A stretch of 56,349 nt of DNA from an uncultured Campylobacter sp. (GCF_938017775.1 NZ_CALIIU010000013.1:1-56349); one strand, 5' to 3'. Numbered from the stretch's first letter, positions 34,139 through 44,440 are shown. Made by a program: numbers and translations. The notes: generated from the sequence alone by a model not told the origin.

Positions 34139-34495
34139 ATGAAGAAAAACGAGTTGAAATTTTACAAGAAAATTTTAGAAGAAAAAAGAGAGCAACTCAT
34201 CGCCAATATTAATAGCTCTGTAAATGAAATTTCGGAATTGCGCGAAAATAAAGCTGCGGATGATTTTGACGTAGCGAGCATGAATACGGATTTAAGCATC
34301 GAATACTCGCTCAATGTTAATCAACAAAAGGCGTTTTTAGAGATCGAAAGCGCGCTTAAGCGCATCGAAAATGGAACCTATGGGCTTTGCGAGAGCTGCG
34401 GCGAGCAGATAAGCTTAGAGCGCCTTAAAGTAAATCCAGAGGCGAGATTGTGCATTTCGTGCAAGGAACAGGCGGAAAAGCAAAATAGGAGTTAG
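34139..34495 (+). CDS. dksA: DksA/TraR-family transcription factor
   Basis: 118 residues. A coiled-coil N-terminal half (1-75) with DDFDVASMNTD at its turn is followed by the zinc finger CESCG...CISC. DksA binds the secondary channel of RNA polymerase and works with ppGpp in the stringent response. AAGGGAAGTA precedes the ATG. It lies in the same transcript as accD and rlmH. Confidence 0.92.
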   Translation: MKKNELKFYKKILEEKREQLIANINSSVNEISELRENKAADDFDVASMNTDLSIEYSLNVNQQKAFLEIESALKRIENGTYGLCESCGEQISLERLKVNPEARLCISCKEQAEKQNRS

Positions 34496-34497
34496 CT

Positions 34498-35499
34498 ATG
34501 AAAACCAAGCAATTCTTTTTATATTCGATCGTCTATATCGCAATCGTCGCGATTTTGGTCTTTACGCAGCAAAGCAGTAGCTATACACTGGGGCTTTTCG
34601 GTTTTACGTTTACGCTTCCTGTGGCGGTGTGGATCGTACTGCCGTTAATTTTATATATGATTTTGGCGATTTTTCATATCGTTTTTCATAGCTTTGCTTT
34701 TTACCGCACAAAAAGGGCGATCGCAAAGGACCTAAGCGCGTACGATGCGATGAGTAAAGAGGTTTTGCTGGGTCTTGATACCAATAAAGACTTTAAAACC
34801 GAGTATTTTAAAGACCCAAGCGAGCTTACTAAAATTTTATCTCCGTGGTACGATAGCACCGGCATAGACGTCAAAAATGAGGATCTAAAAGAGGTCATAG
34901 GCGTTATCGAGAAGGTTAAAAACGGCGAAGTGGCGGATCTGCGAAAATATAAACTTCCTAAAGATAATGGACTATTTTTGCAAAATGAGCTCAACCGCCT
35001 CGACGCCGAGCCTGCGTATGCGTATGAAATTTTAAAAACTAAGGGCGTTTATAGCGAAAATATCACTAAAAAAGCCTATGCCGTAGCGCTTGCCAAAGGA
35101 AGCTACGATAAGATCAAGGCCTATAAAATTCCTCAAGATATAGCCGAGGTAAATATTTTAGTGGATCGCGCGGTGAATGACGCGAGCTTTGAGATCAGTA
35201 GCGAGGAACTTTTTGATCTCGTAAATAATGAAAAATTTAGCGAGCAGGATTTTATCGGCTTTGCTAAAAAGCTAAAAAATCATCTCGCTCCAGAGCAATA
35301 CAAAGCCTTTTTCGAGCGGCTCAAAAACGAGAATCAAGAAGCGACTGAGGCATATCTGTACGCGCTATATGAGCTTGGCATGATCGACGAGTTTAGGGAG
35401 CAGCTAAGCCTTGCCGACGGCGACGAGTTTGAGAAGTTTAAAATTCTGCTATTTTTGCGTGACAACGGCAAAAACGTCCCCGCCTCGCTATTATTTTAG
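34498..35499 (+). CDS. Conserved Campylobacter membrane-anchored protein
   Basis: 333 residues. Two hydrophobic segments (about 7-22 and 38-60) are followed by a long, charged, mostly helical cytoplasmic region. The start is two bases after the dksA stop, with AGGAG overlapping it. I know of a similar gene next to dksA in C. jejuni (Cj0124c, from memory), of unassigned function. The helical repeats in the C-terminal half may act as a protein-binding scaffold; this is only a guess. Confidence 0.8.
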   Translation: MKTKQFFLYSIVYIAIVAILVFTQQSSSYTLGLFGFTFTLPVAVWIVLPLILYMILAIFHIVFHSFAFYRTKRAIAKDLSAYDAMSKEVLLGLDTNKDFKTEYFKDPSELTKILSPWYDSTGIDVKNEDLKEVIGVIEKVKNGEVADLRKYKLPKDNGLFLQNELNRLDAEPAYAYEILKTKGVYSENITKKAYAVALAKGSYDKIKAYKIPQDIAEVNILVDRAVNDASFEISSEELFDLVNNEKFSEQDFIGFAKKLKNHLAPEQYKAFFERLKNENQEATEAYLYALYELGMIDEFREQLSLADGDEFEKFKILLFLRDNGKNVPASLLF

Positions 35500-36037
35500 C
35501 TCGGTAATTTTACGAGTTCGTTTTGTGCTGGTAAGAGAGGCTGCTTTTACGCTCTTTGCGGCTATCAAACACAGCCTGCGCGATAAATTTAAAGTGTGGA
35601 TAAAATTCCAACTCGCGCAAATTTGAAATTTCAAAATTTATCGAAAGATCAATGCGCGCAAGCGGTAAAATTTAAAAGATTTGCTTGCGTAGTGTGCGCG
35701 TAAACGGATTTTGCATTTACGCGATGAAATTTAGAATTTAAACGTAAAGCGCAAGACTTGCTAGCCAAATAAAGTGATGAAATTTTAAAATTTCATGCGG
35801 CGTTTTGCAAGTTGCTTGCTGGGCTCGCCGCGCGAATAAAATTTAGTGGCGATCATTCTTGCTGCCGTTTTGCCGCCATGCAAATTAGTCAATCTTAAAA
35901 ATAAAATTCGCGCCTAAATGCGAATACGTAGCCTATGAAATTTAAAATTTGAAAGCTCGCAGCAAAACCCGCTGCAAGCGCTGCGGCGTTAAATTTAAAG
36001 GTTTAAATTCAAACGAAATCAAAATGAGAAATTTAAA
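35500..36037. other. Non-coding stretch before dus
   Basis: About 540 bases rich in AAATTT, AAAATTTCA and GAAATTTAAAATTT words alternating with short GC-rich pieces such as GCGGCGTTTTGCAAG. No gene, tRNA or terminator is recognised. Confidence 0.45.
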
Positions 36038-36964
36038 ATGACAAAAGATTTTTTTAAAACGAACCCTCTATTTTTGGCGCCTTTGGCGGGCTTTTCGGAT
36101 CCGCCGCTGCGGGGCGTAGTGAAAAAATTCGGCTGCGACGCGACCGTAAGCGAGATGATAAGCGCAAACGCCCTTGTTTTCGAGGGCGAAAAGACGCTAA
36201 AGATGCTCGAAAAAAACGCCGCCGAAACCCCTTTTTTCGTGCAGATCGCAGGCAGCGATGCGGAAATCGTCAAAAAGGCGGTTTTGCTCATCAATAAATT
36301 TGACGGCATCGACGGCATCGATCTAAACTGCGGCTGCCCCGTCCCTAAAGTCGTAAAGCAGGGCGCTGGCTCGGCGCTGTTGCTTGATCTTCCCCGCCTA
36401 TCGCGCCTGGTTGAGACGATCAAAAAATATTCAAACAAAAAATTTACGAGCGCGAAGGTGCGACTGGGCTTCGGCGCTGTGGATATCGAAAATATCGCTC
36501 GCGCCGTACAAAGCGCAGGAGCCGATTTTATCGCGATTCACGGTCGCACCAGAGCGGGCGGATACAGTGCGGCGGTGGATTACGGCGCGATCGCAAGAGC
36601 CAAATGCGCGCTGCAAATCCCGGTGATCGCAAACGGCGACATAAACTCCGCCAATGCCGCCGCTGTGCGAGATCTTAGCGGCGCAGACGCGCTGATGATC
36701 GGTCGCGCTGTCGTCGGCAGGCCGTGGATCTTTCGCGAGATCAAAACGGGCGAGCAGGCAAGCGACGCGCTAAAAAGAGAGGTCGTGCTCTATCATTTCG
36801 CTCAAATGCTAAGCCATTACGGTAGCCACGGCGTAGCGATATTTCGCAAGCATCTGCACGAATACTCTAAGGGGCGCGAAAACGCCGCAAGCTTTCGCGA
36901 GCAGATCAACCACGTCGCCGCCGAGAGCGAGATGGCGCGGCTGATCGAGGAATTTTTTAGCTAA
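36038..36964 (+). CDS. dus: tRNA-dihydrouridine synthase
   Basis: 308 residues. FLAPLAGFSDPPLR starts the TIM barrel, the catalytic cysteine lies in DLNCGCPVPKVVKQGAG, and IHGRTRAGGY and MIGRAVVGRPWIF bind FMN and close the barrel. The enzyme reduces uridines in tRNA D loops with NADPH. The sequence is DusB-like, but the exact target base is not inferable. The ATG follows the weak site AATGAGAAATTTAAA. Confidence 0.93.
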   Translation: MTKDFFKTNPLFLAPLAGFSDPPLRGVVKKFGCDATVSEMISANALVFEGEKTLKMLEKNAAETPFFVQIAGSDAEIVKKAVLLINKFDGIDGIDLNCGCPVPKVVKQGAGSALLLDLPRLSRLVETIKKYSNKKFTSAKVRLGFGAVDIENIARAVQSAGADFIAIHGRTRAGGYSAAVDYGAIARAKCALQIPVIANGDINSANAAAVRDLSGADALMIGRAVVGRPWIFREIKTGEQASDALKREVVLYHFAQMLSHYGSHGVAIFRKHLHEYSKGRENAASFREQINHVAAESEMARLIEEFFS

Positions 36965-36986
36965 ATTTAGAATTTTAGGAACTCTG

Positions 36987-37424
36987 ATGATTATTTTAAA
37001 AATTATAGCCTGTGCATTTTCGATGAGTTTTTGCTTGATGAATATTTCGAGCTTGGGCGATTTTGTGGTATGGCGGATTTTTGACACGTCTAGCGTCTGG
37101 TATGACGACCCCATAGAATGGCTACAGCAGAAGTGCGTATATTTCATATTTTTGTGGATATCTTTTTGCGGGGTTTGCGCAGTGCTTGCCGTAAAGTTAA
37201 AGGATTTTGATAGGCTTGTGAATTTTTTCGTCAATCTGTTTTTGCCGATCGTGGCGATTTGGATACTATCGCCATATTTAGGGATAATAATTGCGGCTGT
37301 TTGCATTTCGGATACAAATCTTGTTGACTTCTATTCCGCATTGCTTAGCGCATTAATATCTATCGTTCTTTTTATGATCGTCGTAGCTGAGGTCCTAAAG
37401 CGGGCTTATCCGTCCAAGTCCTAG
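36987..37424 (+). CDS. Small membrane protein of unknown function
   Basis: 145 residues with four hydrophobic segments (about 1-18, 50-68, 82-106 and 115-137). No domain is recognised. It lies 22 bases after dus and may share its transcript, with AGGAACTCTG before the ATG. Composition is more AT-rich than dus. Confidence 0.55.
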   Translation: MIILKIIACAFSMSFCLMNISSLGDFVVWRIFDTSSVWYDDPIEWLQQKCVYFIFLWISFCGVCAVLAVKLKDFDRLVNFFVNLFLPIVAIWILSPYLGIIIAAVCISDTNLVDFYSALLSALISIVLFMIVVAEVLKRAYPSKS

Positions 37425-37523
37425 CGCGCGAAATTTTAAAATTTAGCGCAGAGCTTTTATCTACCGCTTACAATCACAGCCCGCGCGTTAAAAGGCGAGG
37501 GCGTTAAAATTTAAGGAAAAATT

Positions 37524-38255
37524 ATGGAAAATATCTACATCATCGGCGACGTGCACGGCTGCTACAGATCGCTTTTGGCGTTAATAGAACAGCTGCCGCA
37601 TAAATTTGATAGCAAAATTTGCTTCGTTGGCGATCTGATCGACCGAGGTCCTGCGAGTGCGGATGTGGTGGAGCTAGTGCGCGCTCGCGGATATGACGCG
37701 GTGATGGGCAATCACGAAAAACGCTTTGTGGGCAACGCAAAAACCGCTCTGAGGTGCGCAAAGACGGGCAAATTTACGAGCTCAAACGACCCTTATGCGT
37801 TTTTTAGCCTGGACGAAAGCTGGCTGTTTAATAATGGTGGTGAAGCGACGCTAGCATCGTACTATCGTCACGGAGGCGTGAAGCAATGCAAGGAGCATCT
37901 GCGGTTTGTCTCGCAGCTGCCGATTTACTTGGAGTATGATTTGCACGATGAAAGCGGTCGCGCGCTCGTCGTATCGCATTCCGCAGTAGGGCGTATGTGG
38001 CGGCTCAGACACGATGCAGAGCGTGCGAAAAGCTTCGCAGCTCACGTGCTAAGCGGGCGCGGAGACGATAGCGCGAATGATGGAATTTTTAACGTCTACG
38101 GGCACACGCCAGTAAAAAAGCCCGTCATTACGGAATTTAGCGCAAATATCGATCTGGGTTGTGTTTATAAAAAGCACTGGGGCGAGAAAGCAAGGCTTTG
38201 TGCGCTGGAGTTTCCCTCAAAGAAAATTTTCACGCAAGAATGCATAGATTTTTGA
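37524..38255 (+). CDS. Calcineurin-like metallophosphatase
   Basis: 243 residues. The metal motifs GDVHGCYRS (8-16), GDLIDRGP (37-44) and GNHEKR (65-70) match the PPP/PrpE/symmetrical diadenosine-tetraphosphatase group, and the later histidines lie in VVSHSAVG and VYGHTPV. All catalytic residues are present. It may act as a protein phosphatase or nucleotide hydrolase; the sequence does not decide. AAGGAAAAATT precedes the ATG. Confidence 0.85.
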   Translation: MENIYIIGDVHGCYRSLLALIEQLPHKFDSKICFVGDLIDRGPASADVVELVRARGYDAVMGNHEKRFVGNAKTALRCAKTGKFTSSNDPYAFFSLDESWLFNNGGEATLASYYRHGGVKQCKEHLRFVSQLPIYLEYDLHDESGRALVVSHSAVGRMWRLRHDAERAKSFAAHVLSGRGDDSANDGIFNVYGHTPVKKPVITEFSANIDLGCVYKKHWGEKARLCALEFPSKKIFTQECIDF

Positions 38256-38376
38256 GTTTGTATCAGACCCATACAGATTAAAATTTAAATTTAAGCGGGC
38301 TGTTTGAAGGCGAAATTTTAGAATTTAAAGGCGCGTTCTTAAAGCGTCCGTCGCGCAGTCGGGTCGCGCTGAAATT

Positions 38377-39207
38377 TTAAATAATATCCCTTAGTTTGCG
38401 CGCTTCATACATCCACGCTTCAAGCTCATCCCAGCGCTCGTCACGAATCATCCCCACGCAAAGATCCAGTTCGTTTTTAAAAGCGTCGATCGCGCCTAGG
38501 AGGTTTGTGCGGTTTTGCTTGAAAATATCGACCCACATCTGCGGTGAGCTTTTGGCGATACGGCTCATGCCCGAGAAGCTGCCGCCGGCTAAATTTATGA
38601 TGTTGCGGCGATTTTCCTCTTTTAGCACGCTATTTACGAGCGAGTAGCTGATCGCATGCGGCAGGTGCGAGATGAGCGCCACGTGGTGATCGTGGCTTTT
38701 TGCGTCCATAAATACGATCTTCATCCCCACGAATGAAAAAATTTCGACCGCTCGTTTGATATGCACTTCGTCTGCGCCGTGATCGTCGCAGATAACGACT
38801 ACCGCGCCGTTTAAAAGCTCTTTAAACGCCGCTTGCGGGCCGGAGTTTTCGGTACCAGCCATTGGGTGAGCTGCGATGAAATTTCGTCTGATCTGCGGTG
38901 GGCAGTTTTGCAAAATTTTAAATTTCGTGCTTCCCAGATCGATGATCGTCGTCTCGCTTCTGCAGTCGCTTAGTTTTTGCAACGTCTCAATAATTGCCTC
39001 CACGGGGATTGCAAGAAAGATCGCGTCGCAGCTTTGCTTCATCTGCTCCAGACTTAAAATTTCATGCACAAGCCCGAGCCGTAGCGCTTCTTTTTCATTT
39101 TCACGGCTGATGTCGCAGCCATAGACGGCGCTAATTATTTTGGTGCTTTTTAGACATAGCCCCAGCGAGCCGCCGATGAGACCCAGACCGATAATTCCTA
39201 TCTTCAT
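38377..39207 (-). CDS. tyrA: Prephenate dehydrogenase
   Basis: 276 residues from the ATG at 39207, with AAAAAGGAATTTT upstream; a longer start at 39231 lacks a site. GIIGLGLIGGSLG is the NAD-binding loop and AAHPMAGTENSGPQAA the prephenate-binding region. It makes 4-hydroxyphenylpyruvate for tyrosine synthesis. It is divergent from bamA, as in C. jejuni as I recall it. Confidence 0.92.
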   Translation of the reverse strand: MKIGIIGLGLIGGSLGLCLKSTKIISAVYGCDISRENEKEALRLGLVHEILSLEQMKQSCDAIFLAIPVEAIIETLQKLSDCRSETTIIDLGSTKFKILQNCPPQIRRNFIAAHPMAGTENSGPQAAFKELLNGAVVVICDDHGADEVHIKRAVEIFSFVGMKIVFMDAKSHDHHVALISHLPHAISYSLVNSVLKEENRRNIINLAGGSFSGMSRIAKSSPQMWVDIFKQNRTNLLGAIDAFKNELDLCVGMIRDERWDELEAWMYEARKLRDII

Positions 39208-39249
39208 AAAATTCCTTTTTGATATATGCAAGTTTTAATTTTAATGTGG

Positions 39250-39255
39250 TATTAT
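39250..39255 (+). promoter_or_regulatory. Possible -10 box for bamA
   Basis: TATTAT (GGTATTATAC) about 34 bases before the ATG in the 81-base divergent gap. Confidence 0.4.
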
Positions 39256-39288
39256 ACGCAAATTATTTTCGTTTTTAGGTAAAATTTT

Positions 39289-41544
39289 ATGAAAAAAAGC
39301 GTTTTTTTACTCTTAGTAGGCGGGATTTCCGTGGCGTGCGCCGCACAGATCAAATCCATTAAATTTGAAGGTCTTAGGCATCTCTCTCCGCAGGTCGCAC
39401 AGCAAATTTCGGGGCTTAAAGTAGGCGATGAGCTTAACGGCGAAAACACCAATGCTGCGATTTCAAAGCTATTTGAGCAGGGCTATTTCAGCGATGTTTA
39501 TATCAGCGAACAAGGCGGCGCGGTCACTATCAACGTAACCGAAAAGCCGACTATCGCTAAGGTCGAGATCAAAAACGTAGTTACCAACGACCGCGACAAG
39601 ATCAATGAGCTCATCGGCTTGCGTCCGGGTCAGGTTTACGATGAGGTGGCTGCTAAAAAAGCGGAGACCCGTATCAAGCAATACTACGAAGTTAAGGGCT
39701 TTTTCGACACCGTGGTGGAATTTTATCCAAAGCCGATCAACGACGATAAATCGGTCATCTTGCTAACGATCGAGGTAAATCGCGGCGAAAATATCATCAT
39801 CGATAAGGTAAATTTAGTAGGTGCAGACAAGCTAGACTATGATGATATAGAGCCATCCGTTGCCAATAAAGAACGCGAGATGCTGGGCTGGATGTGGGGC
39901 TTTAACGACGGCAAGGTAAAAACCGCCGAGCTTCCTAACGACGCAAATAGAATTCAAGAAGAATATTATAAAAAAGGCTACTTAGACGCGCAGGTTTCGG
40001 CGCCGCTACTTAATGCCGATATGGATAATTACACTGCTGATCTTACCTACTATATCAGCGAGGGCGAGCAATATACCGTAAGCTCCGTAGATATCGAGTA
40101 TCCTGCAGATATAATCAAGCTTGATAAAGAAAAAGTTTTGGACGATTTCAAGCTTCAAAAGGGCGATACGATGAATTCCGAGCGTTTGCGCCGCGATATG
40201 AATACGCTAGAGACTTTAGTCGCCGATCAGGGATATGCCTACGTGCGTATCGTGCCCAAGACTAAGCAGGACAAAGAAGCTCGCACAGTCGCTATCACGT
40301 ATCAAGTCATCCCGGAGGATAAAGTCTATATTAGAAACGTAACGATTTCGGGCAACGATAAGACCGAGGATAAGGTTATCCGCCGCGAGATGTATCTGAC
40401 CGAGGGAAATTTATATAGCAAAACCGACTACAACGATTCGTTAAATTCTTTAAAACGCACGGGGTATTTCGATGAGGTGGAGATTAAAGAAAACCGCGTT
40501 TCTAATGATCAGATCGATCTTGAAGTCGCAGTCAAAGAAGCTCCTACAGGCTCTATCACGGGTGGTATCGGATATGGCAGTGAGGATGGAATTTTACTTA
40601 GCGGCGGTATCAGTGATCGTAACGTATTTGGCACCGGCCTTCACGGCGCGTTCTCGGTCGAAAAGAGCGACGATCAGCTAAGCGGACGTTTGAGCTTAAC
40701 CAATCCTAGAGTGTTTGATTCTGAGTATAGCTTGGGCGGATCGATCTTTGCCAACGACTACGACTGGGACGATTACGATGAGAAATCTTACGGATTTTCA
40801 ATTACGGGCGGTCGCAAGATCGGGCGCAATACCGACGTAAGCCTTACATATTATCTAGAAAAAAGTGAGATTAAGGGCTTAAACGAATATTACGCCAAAG
40901 CAGGCTATCTAGATGGTAAGAATTTAAAAAGCTCGATTATCCCGTCTATTACATACAACAGCACCGATGATTATTACTTACCACGAAGCGGTATGATCGC
41001 AAGTGCCAGCTTAGAATACGCGGGTCTTGGCGGCGATATGGACTACACCAAGGCGCGAGGATCGTTTAACTATTATTTTGGCTTGCGAGATTATATCGAT
41101 CACGACATTATCTTTAGATACAAAGCTGCAACGGGCTATATGTGGGAAGGTAATAAAAAGATCCCGATCAACGAAAAGCTATTCCTAGGCGGAATGAAAA
41201 GCATTAGAGGCTACGAAGGTCGCAGTATCCCGAAAAAGGAGATTTGCTTAAATGCAAATAATTGCCGCTATATCGAAACGGGCGGTATGCAGAGCTTCAA
41301 TAACTCCTTTGAGCTAAGCTTTCCGGTGGTCGATAGGCTTAAAATGCGCTTTGTAACGTTTTTTGACTACGGAATGATCGGCGATCATGACTGGAATGAG
41401 GAGGAGCGCTATAGCACAGGCGCCGGTATCGAGTGGATGACGCCGATGGGGCCTTTGCAGCTATACTTCGTCAAGCCGCTTAATAAAAAACCGCACGACG
41501 ACACAAATAGCTTCGAATTTAGCATCGGCGCTAGATTTAATTAA
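39289..41544 (+). CDS. bamA: Outer-membrane assembly factor BamA (Omp85)
   Basis: 751 residues. A signal peptide (about 1-18, ending ACA) is followed by five POTRA domains (20-410), including IKSIKFEGLRHLSP, and VYIRNVTISGNDKTEDKVIRRE in POTRA 5. A 16-strand barrel holds the loop-6 motif region FLGGMKSIRGYEGR (near 640-655) and ends in a C-terminal Phe-Asn (ARFN). It inserts beta-barrel proteins into the outer membrane and is essential. Complete and typical. Confidence 0.96.
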   Translation: MKKSVFLLLVGGISVACAAQIKSIKFEGLRHLSPQVAQQISGLKVGDELNGENTNAAISKLFEQGYFSDVYISEQGGAVTINVTEKPTIAKVEIKNVVTNDRDKINELIGLRPGQVYDEVAAKKAETRIKQYYEVKGFFDTVVEFYPKPINDDKSVILLTIEVNRGENIIIDKVNLVGADKLDYDDIEPSVANKEREMLGWMWGFNDGKVKTAELPNDANRIQEEYYKKGYLDAQVSAPLLNADMDNYTADLTYYISEGEQYTVSSVDIEYPADIIKLDKEKVLDDFKLQKGDTMNSERLRRDMNTLETLVADQGYAYVRIVPKTKQDKEARTVAITYQVIPEDKVYIRNVTISGNDKTEDKVIRREMYLTEGNLYSKTDYNDSLNSLKRTGYFDEVEIKENRVSNDQIDLEVAVKEAPTGSITGGIGYGSEDGILLSGGISDRNVFGTGLHGAFSVEKSDDQLSGRLSLTNPRVFDSEYSLGGSIFANDYDWDDYDEKSYGFSITGGRKIGRNTDVSLTYYLEKSEIKGLNEYYAKAGYLDGKNLKSSIIPSITYNSTDDYYLPRSGMIASASLEYAGLGGDMDYTKARGSFNYYFGLRDYIDHDIIFRYKAATGYMWEGNKKIPINEKLFLGGMKSIRGYEGRSIPKKEICLNANNCRYIETGGMQSFNNSFELSFPVVDRLKMRFVTFFDYGMIGDHDWNEEERYSTGAGIEWMTPMGPLQLYFVKPLNKKPHDDTNSFEFSIGARFN

Positions 41545-41567
41545 ACGCGACGACTTGCGAACGCTGT

Positions 41568-41595
41568 GGCGTGCGTAGAATTTCTACCGCACGCC
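41568..41595 (+). terminator. Strong hairpin after bamA
   Basis: GGCGTGCG pairs with CGCACGCC, extended by TAGAA/TTCTA with one bulged C, starting 23 bases after the bamA stop. TTAAATTTAATAA follows, so the U-run is weak. It is a likely intrinsic terminator or 3'-end stabiliser. Confidence 0.5.
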
Positions 41596-42101
41596 TTAAA
41601 TTTAATAATGCTCACGATTTTAGCTTTTTGTGTAGCGCTTATTTGCAGCTATTGTAGGCGGTTTGAGCTAAATTTTAATTGGGATTCTGCTCGGCTTAGG
41701 ATGAAATTTAAACGTATAGCTTGCTTTGAATTTTTTAGAATTTTATTTATCAAGATAGTTTGAAATTCCATTCGTATGGTAAAATTTTAAGTACAAGAGT
41801 TCTAAAAAATCAATACAAGCAATTAGCATAATTTAAAGAAATTCTAAATATTGGAATTTTAAAGATTACTATATATACGATAGACGCCGCTTTATTGCGC
41901 GCGGAATTTCACTGCATAGGATTTAGCGCGCCACTGAATTTTAAAGCTAATAAATTTTGATATTCTAAAATTACTAGAATTTAAAATCTGAAATTCGCCT
42001 CGTAAATCGCTAAACATTTGCGTTAAATTTTGCCTCGCTTTACCGATAATTTAAGTTAAGCTTGTAAAATCGCGCTCTAAAATCATATCAAAGGCTCTTT
42101 T
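41596..42101. other. Non-coding stretch before the M23 peptidase gene
   Basis: About 505 bases, AT-rich, with repeated AATTTTA words. A + strand frame to 41763 overlaps the bamA hairpin and has no ribosome site, so it is not called. No RNA gene is recognised. TAAAAT words near 42065-42080 could serve as the -10 for the next gene. Confidence 0.4.
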
Positions 42102-43481
42102 ATGCGTAGAAATGGCAATGGAACGAAGCTTAAAATTTTAATATTTCTTATTATAATATGCGCTTTGGTTTATGGAATCTTTAGAATTTTCACCTCGCCG
42201 AAATTTGAAAAAAATCCTCCGCAAATTGCGCTGGAAAATGAAATTTATTGGAATTTAACCTCGCCTTTAAAGATTAAAATTTCAGACGATACCGGCATTA
42301 AGCTCGTTCGCGTTAATTTAAACGACGGAGCCAGCACGATACCGCTACTAAATGAGGAGCTGAATGTTCCGCAAACGACGCTAGAGCTTGCCGTGCAATT
42401 TCCTAAAAATTTGATGCTTAATAAAGATAAAAACTACAAGCTTGAGGTTTTTGCAAACGACATTAGCTCGTGGAATTTTGCGCAAGGAAATAAGAGCGTA
42501 AAAACGGCAAATATAATAATAGACGACAAAAAGCCCATCATCAATATCATCAATCAATCCTACAAAATCACCAAAGGCGGTAGCGCCGTGGTTGTATTTT
42601 CGGCAAAAGACGAGCGCCTAAACGAAGTCTATGTCAAAACCAACTATGGCAAAATTTTTAAAGCGATTCCTTTTGTAAAAGAGGGCTATTATGCGTCTCT
42701 CGTAGCGTGGCCTGCAAATTTAGAGGAATTTCGCGCAGAAGCGGTCGCCACCGATCGTGCAGGCAACGAAAGCATTTCGCAGATCAAATATTTTTATCAG
42801 GACAAAAAATATAAAGTCTCTACTATCAAGCTAAATCCGGGCTTCATTAACGGCAAAGTAAGTGATCTGGCTAGCCAATATGCGCAGAATTTTAACTCGA
42901 TGAGCGATTTGGAGAAATTTAAATTCGTAAACGAAACTCTGCGTAAGAAAAACGGAGATGATCTGCACGCTGCTACTAGCGCGGTGCACGAGGATAAAAT
43001 AAATGGATTTGAGCTAAAGCCTTTTTATCCGCTTGCTAAAGGCGCAGCGGTAGCAAGCTTTGCCGATCATCGGATATTTTTTATGAACGACAAACAGGTA
43101 AGCGAGTCATGGCATATGGGGCTCGATCTAGCAAGCGTCGCAAACGCCGATATCAAAGAGAGCAACTACGGCAAAGTGGTTTTCGCGCAGGAAAACGGAA
43201 TTTTCGGATTAAATTTAGGAATTTACTATGGCTTTGGATTATACGGCATATATGGACACTGCTCGGCGACGCAGTTAAGTGTGGGCAGCGATGTAAAGCC
43301 GGGCGATATTCTAGCACAGACGGGCTCAAGCGGCTTTGCTTTTGGAGATCATCTGCATTTTGGCATCGTAGTTCAGGGCGTGGACGTAAGGCCTGAGGAG
43401 TGGATGGATCCTAAGTGGATGAAAGATAACATTACCGACGTCTTAGAATCGTCAAAAAAAGTAATAGAAAAAGGTAAGTAA
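42102..43481 (+). CDS. M23 (LytM) peptidoglycan endopeptidase
   Basis: 459 residues. An N-terminal membrane span (about 10-28) anchors it. Residues 30-300 form Ig-like and other domains facing the periplasm. The LytM domain (about 325-440) has the zinc motif HMGLD, then YGHC, and HLHFG near 427. The protein should cut peptide cross-links in peptidoglycan and so affect cell shape or division. It lies between bamA and lpxC; a homologue is in the same place in C. jejuni (Cj0131, from memory). AAAGG precedes the ATG. Confidence 0.9.
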   Translation: MRRNGNGTKLKILIFLIIICALVYGIFRIFTSPKFEKNPPQIALENEIYWNLTSPLKIKISDDTGIKLVRVNLNDGASTIPLLNEELNVPQTTLELAVQFPKNLMLNKDKNYKLEVFANDISSWNFAQGNKSVKTANIIIDDKKPIINIINQSYKITKGGSAVVVFSAKDERLNEVYVKTNYGKIFKAIPFVKEGYYASLVAWPANLEEFRAEAVATDRAGNESISQIKYFYQDKKYKVSTIKLNPGFINGKVSDLASQYAQNFNSMSDLEKFKFVNETLRKKNGDDLHAATSAVHEDKINGFELKPFYPLAKGAAVASFADHRIFFMNDKQVSESWHMGLDLASVANADIKESNYGKVVFAQENGIFGLNLGIYYGFGLYGIYGHCSATQLSVGSDVKPGDILAQTGSSGFAFGDHLHFGIVVQGVDVRPEEWMDPKWMKDNITDVLESSKKVIEKGK

Positions 43482-43531
43482 ATTTTAAAATTTTCGCTAT
43501 AATGCGCGGGTTAATGAAAACGAGGATAGAA

Positions 43532-44416
43532 ATGAGACAGACAACGATAGCTAAGAAAGTCCATAACGTCGGCATTGGGCTGCACAAAGGTGAGCCTATC
43601 AAACTTACGTTAGAGCCTTTAGAGGCAGGCAGTGGAATCGTATTTTACAGAAGCGATCTTGGTATGAGTTTTAAAGCCGAGCCGAAAAACGTCATAAATA
43701 CGCAGATGGCAACCGTCGTAGGAAGCGAGAAGGGCTATATATCAACGATAGAGCATCTAATGAGCGCTATTAATGCCTATGGTATCGATAATATCCGTAT
43801 TATCGTCGATGCTAATGAAATTCCCGTAATGGACGGAAGTTCGGCGAGCTTTTGTATGCTTTTGGACGAGGCGGGAGTAAGAGAGCTCGACGCAAATAAA
43901 AAAGCTCTCATCATCAAGCGTGCCGTGGAGATTCGCGAGGGAGATAAGCTCGTACGACTAAGCCCGAGCAAGAGCCCTAAATTTGATTATACAATTAAAT
44001 TTAGCCATCCGCTCATCGGCACTCAGCACTATGTTTTTGAATTTAGCAAAAAAGCCTATCTTAAAGAAATTTCGCGAGCGCGCACGTTTGGATTTTTGAA
44101 AGACGTGCAGGCGCTACGCTCAATGGGGTTAGCTCTAGGCGGCAGCTTAGAAAACGCCGTCGTAATCGATGAGAATAAAATTTTAAATCCCGAGGGTTTG
44201 CGCTTTGAAAACGAGTTCGTTCGTCATAAAATTTTAGACGCTATCGGCGATCTTGCGCTCGTGGGCGCTCCGATTTTGGGCGATTATACGGCGTTTGCGG
44301 GAAGCCACGATCTAAATCATAAACTCACTTTGGCAGTCCTTGCCGATGCTAAAAATTTCGAGCTAGTAGATCTTACCGCCGAGGTTGTGCGCGAATATCA
44401 AAAAGTCTTTGCTTAA
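43532..44416 (+). CDS. lpxC: UDP-3-O-acyl-N-acetylglucosamine deacetylase
   Basis: 294 residues from the ATG at 43532 (GAGGATAGAA upstream), giving the normal MRQTTIAKKVHNVGIGLHKG start; ATGs at 43502 and 43514 are less likely. Zinc ligands lie in STIEHLMSAI and in the HKILDAIGDLAL segment; the acid/base His is in AGSHDLNHKLTLAVL. LpxC commits the cell to lipid A synthesis. The gene is complete. Confidence 0.95.
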   Translation: MRQTTIAKKVHNVGIGLHKGEPIKLTLEPLEAGSGIVFYRSDLGMSFKAEPKNVINTQMATVVGSEKGYISTIEHLMSAINAYGIDNIRIIVDANEIPVMDGSSASFCMLLDEAGVRELDANKKALIIKRAVEIREGDKLVRLSPSKSPKFDYTIKFSHPLIGTQHYVFEFSKKAYLKEISRARTFGFLKDVQALRSMGLALGGSLENAVVIDENKILNPEGLRFENEFVRHKILDAIGDLALVGAPILGDYTAFAGSHDLNHKLTLAVLADAKNFELVDLTAEVVREYQKVFA

Positions 44417-44440
44417 GGCTGAAAAATCAAAGAGGTTGAA

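Noticed and set aside
41566..41763. 65-codon + strand frame after bamA
   Set aside because: It runs through the bamA hairpin, has no ribosome site and resembles no protein known to me.
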